From positions 434,001 through 498,000 of the forward strand of contig NZ_CP075184.1 in assembly GCF_020510705.1 (NCBI RefSeq): a stretch of 64,000 nucleotides of DNA, in the 5' to 3' direction. Under the pieces are notes generated by a model, which was not told the DNA's origin, ran no database searches, and saw nothing but the letters and a program-made list of their open reading frames with translations. The stretch comes from Acidovorax radicis (lineage in GTDB: Bacteria; Pseudomonadota; Gammaproteobacteria; Burkholderiales; Burkholderiaceae_C). Below, piece after piece: positions 44,851-54,039 of this stretch (positions are counted from its first letter, which is position 1; each line of letters opens with the position of its first letter). Both the position numbers and the translations under genes were made by a program.

Positions 44851-45576
44851 ATGACCACGATTGCTAACAACCTCCAACAGGTTCTCGGCAGGATTGCCCA
44901 AGCGAGCAATGCCGCCGGGCGTGCGCCTGCCAGTGTGAATCTGCTCGCCGTTTCCAAGACGTTTGGCGCCGATGCGGTGGTTGAGGCCGTGGCCGCAGGC
45001 CAAACCGCTTTTGGCGAAAACTACATCCAGGAAGGTGTGGACAAGATCGCTGCCTTGCGCGCTGCAATGCCTGGCGCCGGGCTGCAGTGGCACTGTATCG
45101 GCCCTGTCCAGAGCAACAAGACACGGCTTGTGGCCGAGCATTTTGACTGGGTGCACACGGTGGATCGGCTCAAAATTGCCGAGCGCCTGTCGGCCCAGCG
45201 CCCCGCGCATCTGCCCCTGTTGCAAGTGTGTGTGCAGGTGAATATGGACGGTGGCGCCACCAAGTCCGGGGTGGCCTCGGCGGACGTGCTGGGCTTGGTG
45301 TGTGCTGTGGCGAAACTGCCACGTCTGCGGGTGCGCGGGCTCATGAGTATTCCTGACCATGCCCCTGATTTCGAATCGCAGTTGGCAATCCATACCAGCG
45401 CCAGAAAGCTTTTTGACGAGATACGTGCCCGGGCGGAGCCGGGGCTGGAAGATTTCGACACCCTCTCCATGGGCATGACCGCAGACCTGGAGGCCGCCAT
45501 CCAGGCCGGAAGCACGATGGTGCGCGTGGGCACCGGCATCTTCGGCGGGCGCACCTACCCGCTGGTGGATGGGTGA
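44851..45576 (+). CDS. yggS: YggS/PLPBP family PLP homeostasis protein
   Basis: 241 aa. An alanine-racemase-fold PLP-binding protein without known catalysis. PLP Lys in LLAVSKTFGAD, then AFGENYIQEGVDKI, WHCIGPVQSNK and the phosphate-binding end SMGMTADLEAAIQAGSTMVR. The ATG at 44851 is the conserved start; an in-frame extension upstream is antisense to pilT. The yggS gene next to pilT is a common pairing. Confidence 0.94.
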   Translation: MTTIANNLQQVLGRIAQASNAAGRAPASVNLLAVSKTFGADAVVEAVAAGQTAFGENYIQEGVDKIAALRAAMPGAGLQWHCIGPVQSNKTRLVAEHFDWVHTVDRLKIAERLSAQRPAHLPLLQVCVQVNMDGGATKSGVASADVLGLVCAVAKLPRLRVRGLMSIPDHAPDFESQLAIHTSARKLFDEIRARAEPGLEDFDTLSMGMTADLEAAIQAGSTMVRVGTGIFGGRTYPLVDG

Positions 45577-45674
45577 CCACGGACCCGTGTGGCCGCTGGC
45601 GCAAGGCGCCCTCGACGGACGCCCGTTGGACGCCGGTACGGGCATTCAAGCCAGCTTGCCGGCGTGTATGCCCA

Positions 45675-46739
45675 TCACCCCGTAAAACGCGCCACGCAGT
45701 CCAGCGCAGCCGCTACGTCGGCCTGGCCCACATCCAGATGTGCCACCCAGCGCAGCCGCGTGTTGCCGCCATAGAGGCTGCTTGTCACGCGCACGCCATG
45801 GTGCGCCAGCCAGGCGGCAAAGGCAGGGGCCACATCGGGGTGCAAGTCGGTGAACAGGATATTGGTCTGCCAGGGCAGCACGGTGATGCGGTCCTGTAAC
45901 ACCGGGTGGCTGCGGCCCGCCTCTTGCAGTCCCTGGGCCAACTGGTCCAGGTGCGCATGGTCATCGGCCAGTCGCCGCACATGGTGCTGCAATGCATAGT
46001 GGCCTGCGGCAGCCAGCACACCGGCCTGGCGCATGCCACCGCCCAGAATCTTGCGGGTGCGGCGGGCCTGGCGGATGAAATCACGCGTGCCCAGCACCAG
46101 CGAGCCCACTGGCGCACCCAAGCCTTTGCTCAGGCACAGCGATACGGAATCAAAAGCGCCGCACAGCGCCCGCGCTTCGTCATACACATCGGTTCCATGG
46201 CGCGCGGCGTTGGCGGTGGCCGCGTTGAACAAGCGCGCGCCGTCCAGGTGCAGCGCCAGCCCCCGGCTGCGCGCCAGTTGCGCCACCTCGGCGATGTAGG
46301 CGGGTGGCAGCACCTGGCCGCCCGTGGTGTTCTCCAGCACGACGAGTCGTGTGCGCGCAAAGTGCGGGTCGTCGGGCTTGATGGCGGCGGCGATGTCGGC
46401 CACGCGCAGCGTGCCGTCGGGCTGGGTCTCAACGGGCTGGGGCTGGATGGAGCCCAGCACGGCCATGCCGCCCGCCTCCCAGCGATAGGTGTGCCAGCTC
46501 TGGCCCACGATGGCCTCGTCGCCGCGCTGGCAGTGGCCCCACAGCGCGATCAGGTTGGTCTGCGTGCCCGAGGGGGCGAACAGCGCGGCCTCAAAACCCA
46601 GCAGCTGCGCCGCGTGCTCCTGCAGTGCATTCACAGAGGGGTCGTCGGCAAACACATCGTCGCCCAGCGGGGCCTTGAACATGGCCTCGCGCATGGCGGG
46701 CGTGGGCTGGGTGACGGTGTCGCTGCGAAAGTCGGGCAT
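45675..46739 (-). CDS. ltaE: Low-specificity L-threonine aldolase
   Basis: 354 aa. PLP-dependent beta-eliminating lyase fold: N-terminal DFRSDTVTQPTPAMREAM, GDDVFADDPSVNALQEHAA, and PLP Lys in SLCLSKGLGAPVGS. It cleaves threonine or allo-threonine to glycine and acetaldehyde. The ATG at 46739 gives the conserved start; the open frame extends nine codons to a TTG. Confidence 0.92.
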   Translation of the reverse strand: MPDFRSDTVTQPTPAMREAMFKAPLGDDVFADDPSVNALQEHAAQLLGFEAALFAPSGTQTNLIALWGHCQRGDEAIVGQSWHTYRWEAGGMAVLGSIQPQPVETQPDGTLRVADIAAAIKPDDPHFARTRLVVLENTTGGQVLPPAYIAEVAQLARSRGLALHLDGARLFNAATANAARHGTDVYDEARALCGAFDSVSLCLSKGLGAPVGSLVLGTRDFIRQARRTRKILGGGMRQAGVLAAAGHYALQHHVRRLADDHAHLDQLAQGLQEAGRSHPVLQDRITVLPWQTNILFTDLHPDVAPAFAAWLAHHGVRVTSSLYGGNTRLRWVAHLDVGQADVAAALDCVARFTG

Positions 46740-46848
46740 GGGCGCGGTCCTTGTGGGTCGGGTCAATCAATGCAATGACCGGCCATGTTAGCGGCGGCCT
46801 GTGGCAGCTGCCGCTGTGGGGTCTACCGCGCGCTGATGCTCCGTGCTG

Positions 46849-48096
46849 TCAGGGCCGGGCCATCTTGCACTCGGTGCCTTGCGCCAGCTCGTTGCCGGTG
46901 TAGGCCGCGTCGGTGCGAAAGCCGTAGTTGGTGCCTTCCCAGCCCACTTTCACGGCCTTGCCGTCGACCGGCACGATGGTGTTGACCACCTGGGGCAGCA
47001 GCAGCTGGTGGTCTTCGCCGCGCATGCGGACGGGGCCGACGACGGAGTCAATGGTCAGGTCTTCCAGCGCGCGGGCCACCTTCACCGGATCGGTGGACTG
47101 GGCCTTGTTGATGGCGGCTGCCAGAAAGCGCGGCGTCATCTCGATGCGCGGCGCGAGGAAGTCCTTGCCCGTCTTGGCCTTGTAGGCCTTGACCAGAGTG
47201 TCCACCTTGGGGGTGTCGGCCTGGCCGGGGTGCCATTCGGCCACCCAGGTCAGCTGGCCCTGCTTGGCCTGCGACACCGCCAGCACCGTGCCGGGCATGG
47301 AGCCTGCGCTGTGGTTGAAGTAGCGCAGGTTGTAGCCCGCGTCGCCCGCCGCCTTGAGCAGCAGCGTCATGTCCTGCCCCCAGTTGCCAGTGATGACCGA
47401 ATCGGCCTGGGTGCTTTTGATCTTGGCAACATACGGCGCGAAGTCTTTCACGCGGCCAATGGGGTGCAGCGCCTCGCCCACAAACTGGATGTCAGGCCGC
47501 GCCAGGCCCACCATCTCGCGGCCATAGTGCGCCCACTGCTTCCCGTGTGCGTAGTCCTGGTTGAGCAGGTACACCTTCTTGATGTCAGGCTGCTTCTTGA
47601 TGTAGTTGGCAATGGCCTTCATCTTCATGGCCGTGTTGGCCTCGAATTGGAAGTGCCAGAAGTTGCAGGCCTTGCCCGTCAGCTCGGGGTCGATGGAGGA
47701 GTGGTTCAGCACCAAAATCTCCTTGCCCGGGTTGCGCTGGTTGTGGCGCGCCGCCGCCTGCACCAGTGCCGTGACCACGGAGGAGCCCGAGCCGCCCGTC
47801 ACGATGGCCTTGGCTCCCTGGTCAATGGCGGCCTGCAGCGCACTCTGGCTCTCCTGCGCCGACAACTTGCTGTCGAACTGCAGCAGCTGCAGCTTGGTGC
47901 CCTTGAGCACGCCGCCCTTGGCGTTGATGTCCTCGATGGCGTACTGCGTGTGCGTGAGCATCAGCTCGCCCACGTTCGCAAACGGGCCCGACAGCGGGTC
48001 GATGTAGGCGACCTTGAAGGTCTCCTGTGCGTGGGCTGCCGTGCCGATCAGCAGGGCCGCTGCTGTGGCCAGGGGGGTGAGCAAGCGTGTCTTCAT
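46849..48096 (-). CDS. Branched-chain amino acid/amide-type ABC transporter periplasmic binding protein
   Basis: 415 aa. A signal peptide (KTRLLTPLATAAALLIGTAA, cleaved at AHA-QE) is followed by a Peripla_BP_6/LivK-like fold beginning at FKVAYIDPLSGPFANVGE. No permease or ATPase gene is adjacent, so it is an orphan receptor in view. It sits directly after the TetR gene and near acyl-CoA genes, so its ligand may be the acid degraded by that locus (inference). Confidence 0.9.
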   Translation of the reverse strand: MKTRLLTPLATAAALLIGTAAHAQETFKVAYIDPLSGPFANVGELMLTHTQYAIEDINAKGGVLKGTKLQLLQFDSKLSAQESQSALQAAIDQGAKAIVTGGSGSSVVTALVQAAARHNQRNPGKEILVLNHSSIDPELTGKACNFWHFQFEANTAMKMKAIANYIKKQPDIKKVYLLNQDYAHGKQWAHYGREMVGLARPDIQFVGEALHPIGRVKDFAPYVAKIKSTQADSVITGNWGQDMTLLLKAAGDAGYNLRYFNHSAGSMPGTVLAVSQAKQGQLTWVAEWHPGQADTPKVDTLVKAYKAKTGKDFLAPRIEMTPRFLAAAINKAQSTDPVKVARALEDLTIDSVVGPVRMRGEDHQLLLPQVVNTIVPVDGKAVKVGWEGTNYGFRTDAAYTGNELAQGTECKMARP

Positions 48097-48171
48097 GGTG
48101 TCTTTGTCTCCTGTGTTTTTCGGTATGTCGTGTGGCTTGCGCTGCCTTGCCGCACGCGGTGGCATGGCGCG

Positions 48172-48822
48172 CTACGCCGTGTTCCGCTTGCGGGTGCGCC
48201 GCAGTCCCAGCACGCGCCAGGCCAGCTGCGCCAGCTCCTGCGCCACCTCGTCTTGCGACAGGCGGCCGTCAGGGCGGTACCAGTTGTAGAGAAAGCCGGG
48301 CAGGCTGCAGGCGGCCAGCGCGGTGATCTTGGTGTCGTTGAACTCGAACCTGCCGTCCTCACGGCCCTGCTCCAGCAGCGCGCACAGTTGGTCGTAGAAG
48401 TGGTTGGCCAGGTCCTTCTGGGCCGCCAGGTACTCGGGCCGGTACACCTGGGGCTCACGGTACGGGAAGAACGCCGACGGGTGGTGCTCCAGCGTGGCGC
48501 GGATCAGCCGCTCGATGCCCTCCGTCACCTTCACATGCGCAGGCCGGTCATCTTCTGCCGCAAAGTCCATGGCCGTGAAGCAGGCTACGGTAGGTGCCCA
48601 CGACAGCGTCTCGAAGATCTCCTGCTTGTTGCGAAAATAGTAGTACACAAAGGGCTTGGTCACGCCCAGCTGCTGCACGATCTGCTCAATGGTGGTGTTG
48701 GCGTAGCCCTGCGCATCAAACAGCGCCTCGGCCGCGCGCAGGATGCGCTCGCGCTTCTCGTCCGACCCGGCCGTGGCGGCCTTCTGGCGGCCGCTGGCCT
48801 GCACGGGGGGCTGCTGGTTCAT
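48172..48822 (-). CDS. TetR family regulator of the acyl-CoA locus
   Basis: 216 aa. N-terminal HTH (ERILRAAEALFDAQGYANTT, IEQIVQQLGVTKPFVYYYF), then a ligand-binding region. Many such regulators near acyl-CoA ligases bind an acyl-CoA and repress catabolism. It diverges from the ligase across 155 bp that carry two matched palindromes, and is followed 75 bp later by the binding-protein gene. Confidence 0.9.
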   Translation of the reverse strand: MNQQPPVQASGRQKAATAGSDEKRERILRAAEALFDAQGYANTTIEQIVQQLGVTKPFVYYYFRNKQEIFETLSWAPTVACFTAMDFAAEDDRPAHVKVTEGIERLIRATLEHHPSAFFPYREPQVYRPEYLAAQKDLANHFYDQLCALLEQGREDGRFEFNDTKITALAACSLPGFLYNWYRPDGRLSQDEVAQELAQLAWRVLGLRRTRKRNTA

Positions 48823-48850
48823 CGGTGTCCTTTGCGCGACGTTGGAGTTA

Positions 48851-48883
48851 TACCCATGGGTAGCATTGTTCTACCGTGCGGTA
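48851..48883. promoter_or_regulatory. Paired operators in the TetR/acyl-CoA ligase divergent promoter
   Basis: TACCCATGGGTA (48851-48862), a perfect 12-bp palindrome, and TACCGTGCGGTA (48872-48883) share arms TACC/GGTA and lie exactly 21 bp apart, two helical turns, on one DNA face. This is a strong candidate for cooperative TetR binding. Confidence 0.75.
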
Positions 48884-48977
48884 TATATTGGCAAGACGCT
48901 GGCGGGTGTGGGCTCTCAGAGAAAACCCTGAGTGGCCGCCAAGAACCAGCGATTCCAGACACCTTGGAGACAATGCC

Positions 48978-50588
48978 ATGCCTTCTTCCGCACCGCAGCT
49001 GCCGCTGCACGAACACCTGCGCCGCCACGCCCGCGAAACACCCGACCGCACCGCCTACCTCTGGTACGGCCAGCCCCTCACGTGGGCGCAGCTTGATGCG
49101 GCCAGTGATGCATTTGCCGCGCGCCTGCAGGCGCTGGGTGTGGCCAAGGGCGAGCCCGTGGCACTGTTCATGAACAACTGCCCGCAGTACGTGATGGCGC
49201 ACTACGGCATCCAGAAGATCGGCGCCATCGTCTGCCCTTGCGGGCCGCTGAACAAGGAGCATGAGCTGGAATGCCAGCTCACCGACCTGCAGGCCCGCGT
49301 GATCGTCGCGGCCGATGTGCTGCTGCCCGTGGTGGACAAGGTGCGCGCCAAGACAGCGCTGCAGCAGGTGTTTGTGGTGCGCTATGCCGAGCTGCTGCCC
49401 GAGGGCACGCCCAGCATCGAGGTACCCGCCGAGCTGCTGGCCATGCGCGCCGCCATGGTGCCGGTGCCTGCGGGCTGCGAAGACTTCCTGGCCGCCACCC
49501 GCACCGGCGCACGGCCTGCGCCCGTGGCGCTGTCGATGGACGACGTCTCGCTCATGACCTACACCTCGGGCACCACCGGGTTACCGAAGGGCGCGATGCT
49601 GAGCTACGGCAATGCCACGTTCAAGACCGCCGCTTCCGCCGACTGCAACGGCATGACGCCGAACGAAACGCTGCTGGCAGTGGCGCCGCTGTACCACATC
49701 GCGGGCATGGTGATGGGCGTGAACCTGCCCATCTACACCGGCGCCACGGCCGTGCTGCTCTACCGCTTTGACCCACTGGGCGTGGCCCAGGCGCTGGAGC
49801 GCCACCGCGTCACCTGGTGGTACAGCATTGCGCCCATGAACGGCGCGCTCATGCAGGTGCCCAGCGCGCGCGACATGGACTGGAGCGCACTGCGCCGCAA
49901 CCCGGTCACCAGCTTCGGAATCACCTTCACCGAGGCGCTGGCCCAGCAGTGGCAGCAGTTCGCGCCCAACTGCATTGCGCACGAGGCGGCCTATGGCCTG
50001 TCGGAAACGCACACCGTGGACACCGCCATGCCGGTGGATGCGATCCGCTGGGGCACCCAGGGCAAGCCCGTGCCGGGCAACACCCTGCGCATCGTGGATC
50101 CTGACACCGGCGCGCCGCTGGCTGCTGGCGAGGTGGGCGAGATCACCATCCACGGCCCCGGCAACTTCAAGGGCTACTGGAACAAGCCCGAGGCCACCGC
50201 CAAGACGCTGCGTGACGGCTGGGTCTACACCGGCGACATGGGCAAGATCGATGCGGACGGCTACCTCACCTTCATCGGCCGCTTCAAGGAAATGATCAAG
50301 GTCTCGGGCTACAGCGTCTTCCCCGAAGAGGTCGAGACCCTGCTCATCAAACACCCCGCCATCGCCCAGGCCGCCGTCATCGGCGTGCCGGATGCGGAAA
50401 AGGGCGAGGTGGTGCGCGCCTTCATCGTCAAGAAACCCGGCCAGGAGCTGGACGCCCCAGCGCTGGTGGCGTGGTGCCGCGAAAACATGGCGCCCTACAA
50501 GGCTCCGCGCGAGTTGCGCTTCATCGATGCGCTGCCCGCCACGGGCGCGGGCAAGGTGCTGCGCCGCCTGCTAAGGGATATTGCGTGA
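48978..50588 (+). CDS. AMP-dependent acyl-CoA synthetase/ligase
   Basis: 536 aa ANL superfamily enzyme. P-loop YTSGTTGLPKGA (from about residue 195), YGLSETHTV (A5), and YTGDMGKIDADGYLTFIGR plus FKEMIKVSGYSVFPEEVE (A7-A8 hinge), with catalytic Lys near GAGKVLRR. It activates a carboxylic acid to its CoA thioester. The ATG at 48978 follows GGAGA. It is followed by a biotin carboxylase fusion, so the substrate is probably a branched or medium-chain acid; not determined. Confidence 0.92.
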   Translation: MPSSAPQLPLHEHLRRHARETPDRTAYLWYGQPLTWAQLDAASDAFAARLQALGVAKGEPVALFMNNCPQYVMAHYGIQKIGAIVCPCGPLNKEHELECQLTDLQARVIVAADVLLPVVDKVRAKTALQQVFVVRYAELLPEGTPSIEVPAELLAMRAAMVPVPAGCEDFLAATRTGARPAPVALSMDDVSLMTYTSGTTGLPKGAMLSYGNATFKTAASADCNGMTPNETLLAVAPLYHIAGMVMGVNLPIYTGATAVLLYRFDPLGVAQALERHRVTWWYSIAPMNGALMQVPSARDMDWSALRRNPVTSFGITFTEALAQQWQQFAPNCIAHEAAYGLSETHTVDTAMPVDAIRWGTQGKPVPGNTLRIVDPDTGAPLAAGEVGEITIHGPGNFKGYWNKPEATAKTLRDGWVYTGDMGKIDADGYLTFIGRFKEMIKVSGYSVFPEEVETLLIKHPAIAQAAVIGVPDAEKGEVVRAFIVKKPGQELDAPALVAWCRENMAPYKAPRELRFIDALPATGAGKVLRRLLRDIA

Positions 50589-50652
50589 TTTGACAAGAAA
50601 TTGGCTGCTGGCGCTGGATGAATATGCGCTGGTGGCTATACAAAATATAGCG
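50587..50652. repeat. Dispersed palindromic element, degenerate copy between ligase and carboxylase
   Basis: GGCTGCTGGCGCTGGATGAA, then TATGCGCTGGTGGCTATA follow the pattern of copy 1 with substitutions in both arms. It starts at the ligase stop and ends 9 bp before the carboxylase start, so it lies within the transcript. Confidence 0.6.
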
Positions 50653-50660
50653 ACCTCCCC

Positions 50661-53600
50661 ATGCCATCTTCTGTTCTGTTCACCAAAGTGCTGGTTGCCA
50701 ATCGGGGCGAAATCGCAATGCGTACGGTGCGCGCCCTGCACGACCTGGGCATTGCCAGCGTGGCCGTGTTTGCCGATGACGACGCCGCCAGCCCCCATGT
50801 GCACGCAGCCAGTGCCGCCGTGGCGCTGGGCGCTACCGGCCCTGCGGCGTACCTGGACGGTGCGCGCCTCATCGCCATTGCCCAAGCGCAGGGCTGCGAT
50901 GCCGTGCACCCCGGCTACGGTTTCTTGAGCGAGCGCGCCGACTTTGCCCGCGCCTGTGCCGATGCCGGGTGGCGCTTCATCGGCCCCACGCCTGCACAGC
51001 TGGCGCTGTTCGGCGACAAGGCGCAGGCCCGTGCGCTGGCGCAGCAGCAGGGCGTGCCGCTGATGCCCGGCACGCAGGCGGCGGTATCGCTGCAGGAGGC
51101 GCAGGCCTTCTTCGCGCAGCACGCCCATGCCGGCATCGTCATCAAGGCCATCGGCGGCGGCGGCGGGCGCGGCATGCGCGCGGTGGCGTTGGCCGATGAC
51201 TTGCCAGCCGCCTACGCGCGCTGCCGCAGCGAGGCGCAGGCCGCCTTTGGTGTGGACGGCGTGTACGTGGAGCGCCTGATGGGCAACGCGCGCCACATCG
51301 AGGTGCAGGTGCTGGGCGACGGGCGCGAGGTGATCGCCCTGGGCGAGCGCGAGTGCACGCTGCAGCGTCGCTTTCAGAAGGTGGTGGAGATCGCGCCCAG
51401 CCCGTCGCTGCCCGATGCTCTGCGCGAGCGCATCACCGCTGCGGCCCTGTCCATGGCGCGGGCCGTGGCCTACGAAGGCCTGGGCACCTTCGAGTTTCTG
51501 GTGGATCTGGCCTCCAGCGACCTGCCCTTTGTCTTCATCGAATGCAACCCGCGCCTGCAGGTGGAGCACACCATCACCGAAGAAGTCACGGGCGTGGACC
51601 TGGTGCAGGCGCAGATCGCGCTGGCGGCGGGCCGCACGCTGCAGGACATCGGCCTCGACCCCGCCGCACCGCCCGCCGTGTTGGGCTTTGCGATTCAGTG
51701 GCGCATCAACGCCGAGACGCTGGATGCGCAGGGCGGCGCCACCCCCGGCAGCGGCACGCTCAGCCGCTTCGACCTGCCTACAGGCCCCGGCGTGCGCGTG
51801 GACACACACGGCGCAGCGGGCGCCACGCCATCGCCGCACTACGACACGCTGCTGGCCAAGCTCATCGTGCACACGCGCAGCCCGCGCTTTGCGGATGCCC
51901 TGCGCCGCTCGCAGTGCGCGCTGGCCGAGTGCCGGATCGAAGGCGTGGCCACCAACCTGGCGCTGCTGCAGGCCCTGGCAGCACGGCCCGAGATGGAACG
52001 CCAGCAGGTGCACACGCGCTGGCTGGAATCCGTGTTGCCTGCATTGCTGGATGCTTCCAAAAACATAGCTGCTAGCGCTTATCCATCAAGCGCTAGCGGC
52101 CAAAAAGACTCAAATTTCTCAGTGCCTGCACCCGAAGGTGCCGTGCTGACCCCCATGCCAGCCCGCCTGGTGCAGCTGAGCGTGGCCGAGGGCGATGTGG
52201 TCGCTGCGGGTGCTGAGCTGGCCGTGCTCGAAGCCATGAAGATGGAGCATGTGCTGCTGGCCCCGCACGCGGGCCGGGTGGGCGCGCTGCTGGCCGTGGC
52301 CGGTGGCTACGTCGCGCAGGGGCAGCCGCTGCTGGTGCTGGATGCGGTGGACGATGCGGCCGATGTGGAAGTGCAGGGCAGCGCTGCGCACGACCCGGAC
52401 CACATCCGTGCCGACCTGCAACGCGTGACCGACCGCCACGCCTTCACGCTCGACGCCGCACGCCCTGACGCCATCGCCAAACGCCACGCGCAAGGCGGCC
52501 GCACCGCACGCGAGAACATCGCCGACCTGTGCGACGACGGCAGCTTCATCGAATACGGCGCGCTGGCCATTGCCGCGCAAACGCGCCGCCGCAGCCTGGA
52601 CGACCTGATCGCCAACACGCCCGCCGATGGCATGGTCACGGGCATTGGCGGCATCAATGGCGCGCTGTTCGGGCCCGAAAAATCCCGCGCGGTGGTCATG
52701 TCGTATGACGCCACCGTTCTCGCAGGCACACAGGGCGTGCGCAACCACGCCAAGACAGACCGCATGCTGGGCATTGCCCTGGCGCAGAAGCTCCCGGTGG
52801 TGCTGTTTGCCGAAGGCGGCGGTGGCCGCCCGGGCGATACCGACATGCCCATCGTGGCGGGGCTGCACGTGCACACCTTTGCGAGCTACGCAGCACTGTC
52901 GGGCCAGGTGCCGGTCATCGGCATCGCCGCCGGGCGCTGTTTTGCAGGCAACGCAGCGCTGCTGGGTTGCAGCGACGTGATCATTGCCACGCGCGGCAGC
53001 AACATCGGCATGGGCGGCCCGGCCATGATCGAAGGCGGCGGGCTTGGCGTGTTCAAGCCCGAGCAGATCGGCCCCAGCCGCGTGCAGCATGCCAATGGCG
53101 TGATCGACGTGCTGGTGGAGAATGAGGCCGAGGCTGTGGCCGCAGCTCGGCACTACCTGTCGTTCTTCCAGGGCCGCACATCGCAGTGGTCCGCGCCCGA
53201 CCAGCGCCAGCTGCGCGCTGTGGTGCCCGAGAACCGCCTGCGTGTGTACGACACCCGCACGGCGATGGCCGGCCTGGTGGACGAAGGCAGCTTGCTGCTG
53301 CTGCGCACCGGCTTCGGTGCGGGCATCCACACGGCGCTGGCGCGCATCGAAGGCCGCCCTGTGGGCCTGCTGGCCAACAACCCGCAGCACCTGGGCGGCG
53401 CCATTGATGCCGATGCGGCCGACAAGGGTGCGCGCTTCATGCAGCTGTGCAACGCGCATGGCCTGCCCATCGTGAGCCTGGTGGACACGCCCGGCTTCAT
53501 GGTCGGCCCCGAGGTGGAGGCCACGGCCCAGGTGCGCCATGTGAGCCGCCTGTTCGTCACCGCCGCCAGCCTGCGCGTGCCCACCTTCAGCGTGGTGCTG

Positions 53601-53948
53601 CGCAAAGGCTACGGCCTGGGCGCCATGGGCATGACGGCCGGGGGCTTTCATGCGCCCGTGTTCACTGTCGCCTGGCCCACGGGCGAGTTCGGCGCCATGG
53701 GGCTCGAAGGCGCCGTGCGCCTGGGTTTTCGCAAGGAGTTGGAGGCCCTGCCCGAAGGTGCCGAGCGCGATGCCCTGTTTGCCAAGCTGCTCGCCAAGTC
53801 GTACGCGAATGGCGAGGCCATGCACATGGCCGCCACACTGGAGATCGACGCGGTGATCGACCCGGCCGACACGCGGGCCTGGCTGGTGCGGGGCCTCGCG
53901 TCGGCGCAGGTGGGGCCGCTGGGGCACCGCTTTATCGATACCTGGTAG
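50661..53948 (+). CDS. Single-chain biotin-dependent acyl-CoA carboxylase (BC-BCCP-CT fusion)
   Basis: 1095 aa. Biotin carboxylase spans residues about 6-450 (VLVANRGEIAMRTVRALHDL, ATP-grasp loop GGGGGRGM, FIECNPRLQVEHTITE). A biotin carrier domain follows about 495-570, with biotinyl Lys527 in EAMKMEH. A carboxyltransferase of the acyl-CoA type spans about 590-1095. Most bacterial enzymes are two subunits; this fused form resembles single-chain long-chain acyl-CoA carboxylases. The BC-BCCP linker (about 467-487) is encoded by a copy of the dispersed palindrome. Acyl substrate unknown. Confidence 0.92.
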   Translation: MPSSVLFTKVLVANRGEIAMRTVRALHDLGIASVAVFADDDAASPHVHAASAAVALGATGPAAYLDGARLIAIAQAQGCDAVHPGYGFLSERADFARACADAGWRFIGPTPAQLALFGDKAQARALAQQQGVPLMPGTQAAVSLQEAQAFFAQHAHAGIVIKAIGGGGGRGMRAVALADDLPAAYARCRSEAQAAFGVDGVYVERLMGNARHIEVQVLGDGREVIALGERECTLQRRFQKVVEIAPSPSLPDALRERITAAALSMARAVAYEGLGTFEFLVDLASSDLPFVFIECNPRLQVEHTITEEVTGVDLVQAQIALAAGRTLQDIGLDPAAPPAVLGFAIQWRINAETLDAQGGATPGSGTLSRFDLPTGPGVRVDTHGAAGATPSPHYDTLLAKLIVHTRSPRFADALRRSQCALAECRIEGVATNLALLQALAARPEMERQQVHTRWLESVLPALLDASKNIAASAYPSSASGQKDSNFSVPAPEGAVLTPMPARLVQLSVAEGDVVAAGAELAVLEAMKMEHVLLAPHAGRVGALLAVAGGYVAQGQPLLVLDAVDDAADVEVQGSAAHDPDHIRADLQRVTDRHAFTLDAARPDAIAKRHAQGGRTARENIADLCDDGSFIEYGALAIAAQTRRRSLDDLIANTPADGMVTGIGGINGALFGPEKSRAVVMSYDATVLAGTQGVRNHAKTDRMLGIALAQKLPVVLFAEGGGGRPGDTDMPIVAGLHVHTFASYAALSGQVPVIGIAAGRCFAGNAALLGCSDVIIATRGSNIGMGGPAMIEGGGLGVFKPEQIGPSRVQHANGVIDVLVENEAEAVAAARHYLSFFQGRTSQWSAPDQRQLRAVVPENRLRVYDTRTAMAGLVDEGSLLLLRTGFGAGIHTALARIEGRPVGLLANNPQHLGGAIDADAADKGARFMQLCNAHGLPIVSLVDTPGFMVGPEVEATAQVRHVSRLFVTAASLRVPTFSVVLRKGYGLGAMGMTAGGFHAPVFTVAWPTGEFGAMGLEGAVRLGFRKELEALPEGAERDALFAKLLAKSYANGEAMHMAATLEIDAVIDPADTRAWLVRGLASAQVGPLGHRFIDTW
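52059..52120. repeat. Dispersed palindromic element inside the carboxylase coding sequence
   Basis: Perfect 10-bp inverted repeat GCTAGCGCTT (52071-52080) and AAGCGCTAGC (52088-52097), flanked by AACATA and GGCCAAAAAG as in the intergenic copies. It stays in frame and encodes a flexible SASAYPSS-type linker between the biotin carboxylase and carrier domains. Confidence 0.85.
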
Positions 53949-54039
53949 CCCCTGCGCGGGCCGCGCCGTGCATGCTAAGCTGGCCCGCCTTGCCCGCCCG
54001 CACCGAGGCGGCGCCCTTGTTTGATGGAGATTTTTCACC

